Program-made: the position numbers and the translations under genes | Source: an uncultured Micrococcales bacterium | Lineage (GTDB): Bacteria > Actinomycetota > Actinomycetes > S36-B12 > GCA-2699445 | Length of the DNA: 11,849 nucleotides | Direction: 5' to 3' | Assembly (NCBI GenBank): GCA_903915555.1 | Contig: CAIWTL010000248.1 | Coordinates: 1 to 11,849 of the forward strand | The notes under the pieces: generated by a model | Seen by the model: the letters and a program-made list of their open reading frames with translations, nothing else | The model's database searches: none | What the model was told of the DNA's origin: nothing | Shown: positions 7,552 to 11,849 of the stretch, in pieces | Position numbering within the stretch: the first letter of the stretch is position 1 | How the letters are laid out: every line of letters starts with the position of its first letter

Positions 7552-9647
7552 CACGCGGTGGCGTCGCGCATGCCTCGCAACTCCCGCTTGAGGCCGTGGA
7601 TCTCGTCGCGGTACCGCGCCGCCACCTCGAACTGCAGATCGGTGGCTGCCGTGTGCATCTGCTCGGTCAACTGGTCGATGAGATCCACCAGTTCGGACTC
7701 GGCCAGCGACCGGGGCTCGCGCTCCTCGCTGGGGACGGCGGCAGCGATACGGCCCCGCTTCCCCCTGCTCTGATTGCGTGCACTCCCCAGCAACGACTCC
7801 GTGTCCTCGTCCTCGCGCGCCAACAGGTCGGTGATGTCGGCGATCTTCTTGCGCAGCGGCGTGGGATCGATGCCGTGCTCCAGGTTGTAGGCGGTCTGTT
7901 TCGCGCGGCGGCGGTTCGTCTCGTCGATGGCGACCCGCATGGACTCGGTGATGTCGTCGGCGTACATGTGGACCTGCCCGGAGACGTTCCGAGCCGCACG
8001 CCCGATCGTCTGGATGAGGCTCCGCTCGCTGCGCAGGAATCCCTCCTTGTCGGCGTCGAGGATCGAGACGAGGGACACCTCGGGGAGGTCCAGACCCTCC
8101 CGCAACAGGTTGATGCCGACGAGGACGTCGTACTCGCCCATGCGCAGTTCCCGCAGCAGTTCGATACGGCGGATGGTGTCCACCTCCGCGTGCAGGTAGC
8201 GCACCCTGATGCCCTGCTCGAGCAGGTAGTCGGTGAGATCCTCCGCCATGCGTTTCGTCAGCGTGGTGACCAGGACCCGCTCGTTGCGGTCCGCACGGGT
8301 GCGGATCTCGGCGATCAGGTCGTCGATCTGGCCCTTGGTCGGCTTGAGGATGATCTCGGGGTCCAGCAGGCCCGTGGGCCGGATGACCTGCTCGACGACG
8401 TCGCCGCCGACCCGCTGCAACTCGTAGGGGCCCGGCGTCGCGGACAGGTAGACGGTCTGGCCGATCCGGTCGACGAACTCCTCCCACCGCAGCGGCCGGT
8501 TGTCCATCGCCGACGGCAGCCGGAAGCCGTGGTCGACCAGGGTGCGCTTGCGTGACATGTCCCCCTCGTACATCCCCCCGATCTGCGGCACCGTGACGTG
8601 CGATTCATCGATGACCAGCAGGAAGTCCTCGGGGAAGTAGTCGAGCAGGCAGTTCGGAGCCGAGCCCGGACCGCGCCCGTCGATGTGACGCGAGTAGTTC
8701 TCGATACCGGCGCAGGAGCCGACCTGCCGCATCATCTCGATGTCGTACTCGGTGCGCATCCGTAGCCGCTGCGCTTCGAGCAACTTGTTCTGACGCTCCA
8801 GTTCGGCGAGCCGGTCGGCAAGTTCGACCTCGATCCCGGCGAGCGCGCGCTCCATCCTCTCCGGTCCGGCCACGTAGTGGGTGGCCGGGAAGACGTACAA
8901 CTCCTCATCCTCGGTGAGGACCTCACCAGTGACCGGGTGCAGTGTCATGAGGCGGTCGATCTCGTCCCCGAACATCTCGACCCGAACGGGATGCTCCTCG
9001 TAGACCGGGAAGATCTCGACGGTGTCGCCCCGCACCCGGAAGGTCCCCCGCTGGAACGCCACATCGTTGCGTGCGTACTGCATCTCGACGAGCTTGCGCA
9101 GCATCGAGTCGCGGTCCCAGGTGGCTCCGACGCGCAACTGGACCATCCGGTCGACGTACTCCTGCGGGGTGCCCAGGCCATAGATCGCCGACACGGAGGC
9201 CACCACGAGGACGTCCCGGCGCGTCAGCAGGGAATTCGTCGCCGAGTGGCGCAGGCGCTCGACCTCCTCGTTGATGGAGGAGTCCTTCTCGATATAGGTG
9301 TCCGACTGCGGGATGTAGGCCTCGGGCTGGTAGTAGTCGTAGTAGGACACGAAGTATTCGACGGCGTTATCGGGCAACAACTCGCGGAACTCGTTGGCCA
9401 ACTGGGCCGCCAGGGTCTTGTTGGGGGCCAGCACGAGGGTGGGCCGCTGCAGTTTCTCCACCAGCCATGCCGTCGTCGCGGACTTACCCGTACCGGTGGC
9501 ACCGAGCAGTACCGCGTCGCGGTCACCCGCCTCGATCCGACGCGAGAGCTCCTCGATCGCCGCCGGCTGGTCGCCGGCCGGTGCGAAGTCGGACACGACG
9601 CGGAAGGGGGCGACCTTCCGCTGGAGGTCGGTGATCGGACGGGCCAT
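7551..9647 (-). CDS. uvrB: Excinuclease ABC subunit B (UvrB), nucleotide excision repair
   Basis: UvrB is the helicase-like damage-verification subunit that receives DNA from UvrA and recruits UvrC. It has 698 residues, a normal actinobacterial length. Motifs in order: GATGTGKS Walker A (49-56), the beta-hairpin region YFVSYYDYYQPEAYIPQSDT (98-117) that inserts between the DNA strands, the DESH box (347-350), the SAT motif (402-404), helicase motif VI QTIGRAARN (546-554), and a C-terminal UVR domain (about 652-690, LVDLIDQL...VAARYRDEIHGLKREL) that contacts UvrA and UvrC. ATG 9647 begins MARPITDLQRKVAPF, which matches the family start, and lies 6 nt behind a TAGCGT -10 element. It diverges from the SulP gene. 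I saw no LexA box upstream, so SOS control is not supported by eye. Confidence 0.98.
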   Translation of the reverse strand: MARPITDLQRKVAPFRVVSDFAPAGDQPAAIEELSRRIEAGDRDAVLLGATGTGKSATTAWLVEKLQRPTLVLAPNKTLAAQLANEFRELLPDNAVEYFVSYYDYYQPEAYIPQSDTYIEKDSSINEEVERLRHSATNSLLTRRDVLVVASVSAIYGLGTPQEYVDRMVQLRVGATWDRDSMLRKLVEMQYARNDVAFQRGTFRVRGDTVEIFPVYEEHPVRVEMFGDEIDRLMTLHPVTGEVLTEDEELYVFPATHYVAGPERMERALAGIEVELADRLAELERQNKLLEAQRLRMRTEYDIEMMRQVGSCAGIENYSRHIDGRGPGSAPNCLLDYFPEDFLLVIDESHVTVPQIGGMYEGDMSRKRTLVDHGFRLPSAMDNRPLRWEEFVDRIGQTVYLSATPGPYELQRVGGDVVEQVIRPTGLLDPEIILKPTKGQIDDLIAEIRTRADRNERVLVTTLTKRMAEDLTDYLLEQGIRVRYLHAEVDTIRRIELLRELRMGEYDVLVGINLLREGLDLPEVSLVSILDADKEGFLRSERSLIQTIGRAARNVSGQVHMYADDITESMRVAIDETNRRRAKQTAYNLEHGIDPTPLRKKIADITDLLAREDEDTESLLGSARNQSRGKRGRIAAAVPSEEREPRSLAESELVDLIDQLTEQMHTAATDLQFEVAARYRDEIHGLKRELRGMRDATA

Positions 9648-9653
9648 GACGAC

Positions 9654-9682
9654 ACGCTACGTCCCCGCGACGCCACGGTCAC
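9654..9682 (-). promoter_or_regulatory. uvrB promoter (leaderless)
   Basis: On the minus strand, GTGACC (9677-9682) matches four of six bases of the TTGACA -35 consensus. It is followed after exactly 17 nt by TAGCGT (9654-9659), a good TANNNT -10 hexamer. Six nt later comes the uvrB ATG (9647), so the mRNA should start at or near the start codon. This is the best-formed promoter in the window. Confidence 0.6.
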
Positions 9683-9734
9683 ATCGCGCGAGCCCAACAC
9701 GCAGGCACGCAGGGCATCCGAAGCAGTCTTCCCG

Positions 9735-9740
9735 TACGTT
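9735..9740 (+). promoter_or_regulatory. Candidate -10 element of the SulP gene
   Basis: TACGTT fits TANNNT and would start transcription near 9747. That leaves a leader of about 26 nt carrying a GAGGA (9763-9767) five nt before ATG 9773. Unlike uvrA, uvrB and the terC-like gene, this gene looks leadered. The -35 region is weak. Confidence 0.4.
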
Positions 9741-9772
9741 GGAGTTCACCGTCTGTTCATGTGAGGACATCT

Positions 9773-11518
9773 ATGGCGACCGTCGACAGCGCCCGGATCC
9801 GCGCTGTCGTCCCCATCCTGAGATGGCTCCCCCACTATCGGCCGGCCGACCTGCGCCTGGATCTCGTGGCGGGCCTGGCGGTGGCCTCGGTGGCGATCCC
9901 GACGGCGTTGGGGTACGCGACGGTCGCCGGCGTTCCCGTCCAGGTCGGTCTCTACGCCCTGCCCGCCGCCCTGATCGTCTACGCGATCTTCGCCTCGTCA
10001 CGCCAGGTCTCGATGGGTCCGACGTCGACGGTCGCGATCATGTCGGGCGCCGTGGTGTTCGCCATCACCGGAGGCACCGCCGATGTGGCGCGAACGGTCG
10101 CGCTGACCAGTGCGGTGGCGGTCGCCTCCGGCCTGTTCCTCGTACTCGCGGGCACCATCCGGACCGGGTGGCTGACCGACCTGATCTCCCGCCCCGTGAT
10201 CAGCGGCTTCACGATCGGGCTGTCCATCCTCGTCATCACCAACGAACTCCCGCATCTGATCGGAGTCACCGCGAACACCAGCGGCTTCCTGACCCGCCTG
10301 TGGAGCACCCTGTCGCAGGTGCCGGAGGCGAACGGCGAGACGGTCGTGATCGGGGTCCTGGCCCTCGCCGTGGTGTTCGGGGGACCGCGGATCTCCGCAC
10401 GTTTCCCGTGGTCGTTGGCGCTCATGCTGGTCGGCATCGTCGGCGCGGCGTGGCTGCATCCCCAGAACAGCAACATCGAGGTGCTGGGCGCGATCCCGCA
10501 GGGTCTGCCGCAGCCGTCGGTCCCCGCGATCTCGCTCGAAGACCTCCCCCGAGTCCTCCTGGGCGGCGCCTCGGTCGCCATCGCAGGGATGGGTGAAGGT
10601 CTGGCGGCCGCCCGCATCTTCGCCACCCGGGGCAACTATCGGATCGACACCGACCAGGAGCTGCTCGGCACGGGGCTCGCCAACGTCGCCTCCGGTTTCA
10701 GTGGGGGCATGTCCGTCACGGGCAGCCTCAGCCGCACCGCCACCGCCGCCCTCAGCGGGGGGCGCACCCAACTCACCGGCGTGTTCGCCGCGGTCGTGGT
10801 GCTCCTGGTGCTGCTGTGGTTCACGGGGCTGCTGAGCAACGTCCCCCGTGTCATCCTGTCCGCGATCGTCATCGTCAGCGTGTGGCCCCTGCTGGACTGG
10901 AAGGGGCTCGACCGTTACCGCCGGGTGCGGAAGAACGACTACATCTCGGCTCTCACCGCCCTCTTCGGTGTGATCCTCCTCGGCCCGCTGTATGGCCTCA
11001 TCGCCGCGATCCTCATCTCGGTGCTCGGCATCACACTGCGCTCCAGCCAGGCGACCATCGACATCCTCGGGAAGATCAAGGGGGAGAAGGCCGGTTGGGG
11101 GGCCGTCAACGAGCACCCCGAGCGCGAGACCCGCGAGGGGGTTCTGATCCTGCGCATCAACGCGCCCCTCTTCTGGGCCAACTCCACCCGGGTGACCGAC
11201 CGGGTCCTGCGGCTCGTGGACAAGAACCCGGACACGAGGTCGGTCGTCCTCGACATGAGTGCCACGAGCCAGATGGACACGACGGCTCTGGACTCCCTGT
11301 CGACGCTGCTGGCCCGACTGCGCGACGAGGGGGTCGACCTCTACATCGCGAGGCTCCACTACTCGGCCAGAAAGGTCCTGGCGAGTTCCGGATTCACCGA
11401 CGAACTGGGTGAGGAGCACATGTACCACAGCATCTCCGCGAGTGTGAAGGCCGCCCAGAAGTCGCCGGGCTACGCCTCCGAATCACCCGAAGACCACGAA
11501 GCGGCACGCGACGGCTGA
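9773..11518 (+). CDS. SulP family anion transporter with C-terminal STAS domain
   Basis: The product has 581 residues from ATG 9773, chosen because GAGGA lies 5 nt upstream; an in-frame GTG at 9761 would add four residues and overlap that site. The membrane domain opens with LRLDLVAGLAVASVAIPTALGYATVAGVP (28-55), the SulP entry signature, then MGPTSTVAIMSG (81-92) and about ten further hydrophobic segments. The late motif SVTGSLSRTATAALSGGRTQL corresponds to the family's GS-SRTA box. A cytoplasmic STAS domain occupies about 455-565, with the DMSATSQMDTTALDSL phosphorylation-type loop at 494-509. SulP proteins carry sulfate, bicarbonate or other anions, and the substrate cannot be told from sequence. 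No carbonic anhydrase or sulfate-assimilation gene is adjacent. It diverges from uvrB and is probably transcribed alone. Confidence 0.94.
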   Translation: MATVDSARIRAVVPILRWLPHYRPADLRLDLVAGLAVASVAIPTALGYATVAGVPVQVGLYALPAALIVYAIFASSRQVSMGPTSTVAIMSGAVVFAITGGTADVARTVALTSAVAVASGLFLVLAGTIRTGWLTDLISRPVISGFTIGLSILVITNELPHLIGVTANTSGFLTRLWSTLSQVPEANGETVVIGVLALAVVFGGPRISARFPWSLALMLVGIVGAAWLHPQNSNIEVLGAIPQGLPQPSVPAISLEDLPRVLLGGASVAIAGMGEGLAAARIFATRGNYRIDTDQELLGTGLANVASGFSGGMSVTGSLSRTATAALSGGRTQLTGVFAAVVVLLVLLWFTGLLSNVPRVILSAIVIVSVWPLLDWKGLDRYRRVRKNDYISALTALFGVILLGPLYGLIAAILISVLGITLRSSQATIDILGKIKGEKAGWGAVNEHPERETREGVLILRINAPLFWANSTRVTDRVLRLVDKNPDTRSVVLDMSATSQMDTTALDSLSTLLARLRDEGVDLYIARLHYSARKVLASSGFTDELGEEHMYHSISASVKAAQKSPGYASESPEDHEAARDG

Positions 11519-11534
11519 CGGGAGCCGCCCGGGG

Positions 11535-11549
11535 CGCGGTGTTGCCGCG
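11535..11549. terminator. Short GC hairpin in the convergent gap after the SulP gene
   Basis: cgcgg (11535-11539), loop tgttg, ccgcg (11545-11549) form a 5-bp stem, extendable with mismatches into the flanking GC runs. It sits in the 38-nt gap between two converging stop codons, where a terminator is expected, but it has no T tract. Confidence 0.3.
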
Positions 11550-11556
11550 GGCCGAC

Positions 11557-11849
11557 TCAGTCGATGAGACCCAGTTCGGCGAGGAACTGCCACGACGCCG
11601 CCAGGGCGGCCTTGCGGGGGAACGGATGATCGAGGTTGGGTGACACCGCCTGCATCCGGGCCGGGAACGGCGAGTAGGCGATGTCCCAGTGATGGCCGTG
11701 GAGCATGGCCAGATGGGTGGCGATGGGGATGTCCATCGTCGCCTGCTTCTGGGTCAGTTGCATGTCGTTGTTGGCGTCGAACTGCGACATCTTCACGGTG
11801 TCGGCGAACTGGAAGCTGGGAGCCTCCAGAGGGGTGGTCGATCCGGTGA
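11557..11849 (-). CDS. Unrecognised protein, C-terminal 96 residues (partial)
   Basis: The minus-strand frame is open from the right edge to a TGA at 11557-11559, so this is the end of a gene that starts outside the window. Internal GTG 11796 and ATG 11790 are unlikely to be the true start, because the same frame continues upstream with ordinary codon use. The visible part has SQFDANNDMQLTQKQATMDIP, a His-rich patch H45, H50, H52, H53 within ATHLAMLHGHHWDIAY, then a Pro/Phe-rich stretch (SPFPARM, LDHPFPR) and an Ala-rich end helix closing in AELGLID. The HGHHWD patch could hold a catalytic or metal-binding His, for example at the end of an alpha/beta hydrolase, but I do not recognise the family and assign no function. 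The coding strand is supported by high G/C at third positions and by its convergence with the SulP gene. Confidence 0.75.
   Translation of the reverse strand, partial: TGSTTPLEAPSFQFADTVKMSQFDANNDMQLTQKQATMDIPIATHLAMLHGHHWDIAYSPFPARMQAVSPNLDHPFPRKAALAASWQFLAELGLID

Noticed and set aside
9998..11428. 476-codon minus-strand open frame opposite the SulP gene
   Set aside because: Antisense shadow of a strongly conserved transporter; no domain or start signal.

Overview
The window looks like chromosomal core sequence from a high-GC Gram-positive bacterium (Actinomycetota). The evidence is the strong G/C bias at third codon positions, frequent GTG starts, several starts that sit 6-8 nt behind a TANNNT -10 hexamer (leaderless type), an actinobacterial-style UvrA zinc motif, and a gene neighbourhood I recall from Streptomyces and relatives (Rieske protein, uvrA, MBL-fold hydrolase, TerC protein, uvrB). 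I cannot name the genus. I see no IS element, phage gene, tRNA, rRNA or CRISPR array.

Layout, left to right. Positions 1-219 (minus) hold the N-terminus of a Tat-exported lipoprotein that is probably a Rieske iron-sulfur protein. Positions 220-606 are non-coding and carry two copies, in opposite orientation, of a palindromic intergenic repeat plus a cluster of short CATGTG/CACATG repeats. uvrA follows (607-3462, minus). Divergent from it is a plus-strand run: a small secreted protein (3608-4012), an MBL-fold hydrolase (4050-4718), a small membrane protein with a DUF2007-like tail (4779-5078), a TerC/Alx membrane protein (5169-6248), a dodecin (6324-6530), then a third copy of the palindromic repeat, then a membrane-anchored SGNH hydrolase (6674-7522). 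uvrB (7551-9647, minus) converges on the SGNH gene. A SulP anion transporter (9773-11518, plus) diverges from uvrB, and the C-terminal end of an unrecognised gene (11557-11849, minus) converges on it.

uvrA and uvrB supply two of the three subunits of nucleotide excision repair; uvrC is not in the window. The genes between them are not repair genes by sequence. They look like independent housekeeping or envelope functions (metal efflux, flavin or small-molecule storage, thioester or glyoxalase-type hydrolysis, cell-wall ester chemistry) held together by conserved synteny. Several have their own promoters, so the plus-strand run is not one simple operon.

The least ordinary signals are: the palindromic repeat family, where two copies keep the hairpin through a compensating base-pair change; the dodecin, whose flavin-stacking Trp position is occupied by Ser with a Trp two residues later; and the SGNH domain, which resembles the C-terminal part of OatA-type acyltransferases but sits on a single membrane helix. 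I found no convincing new multi-gene system.
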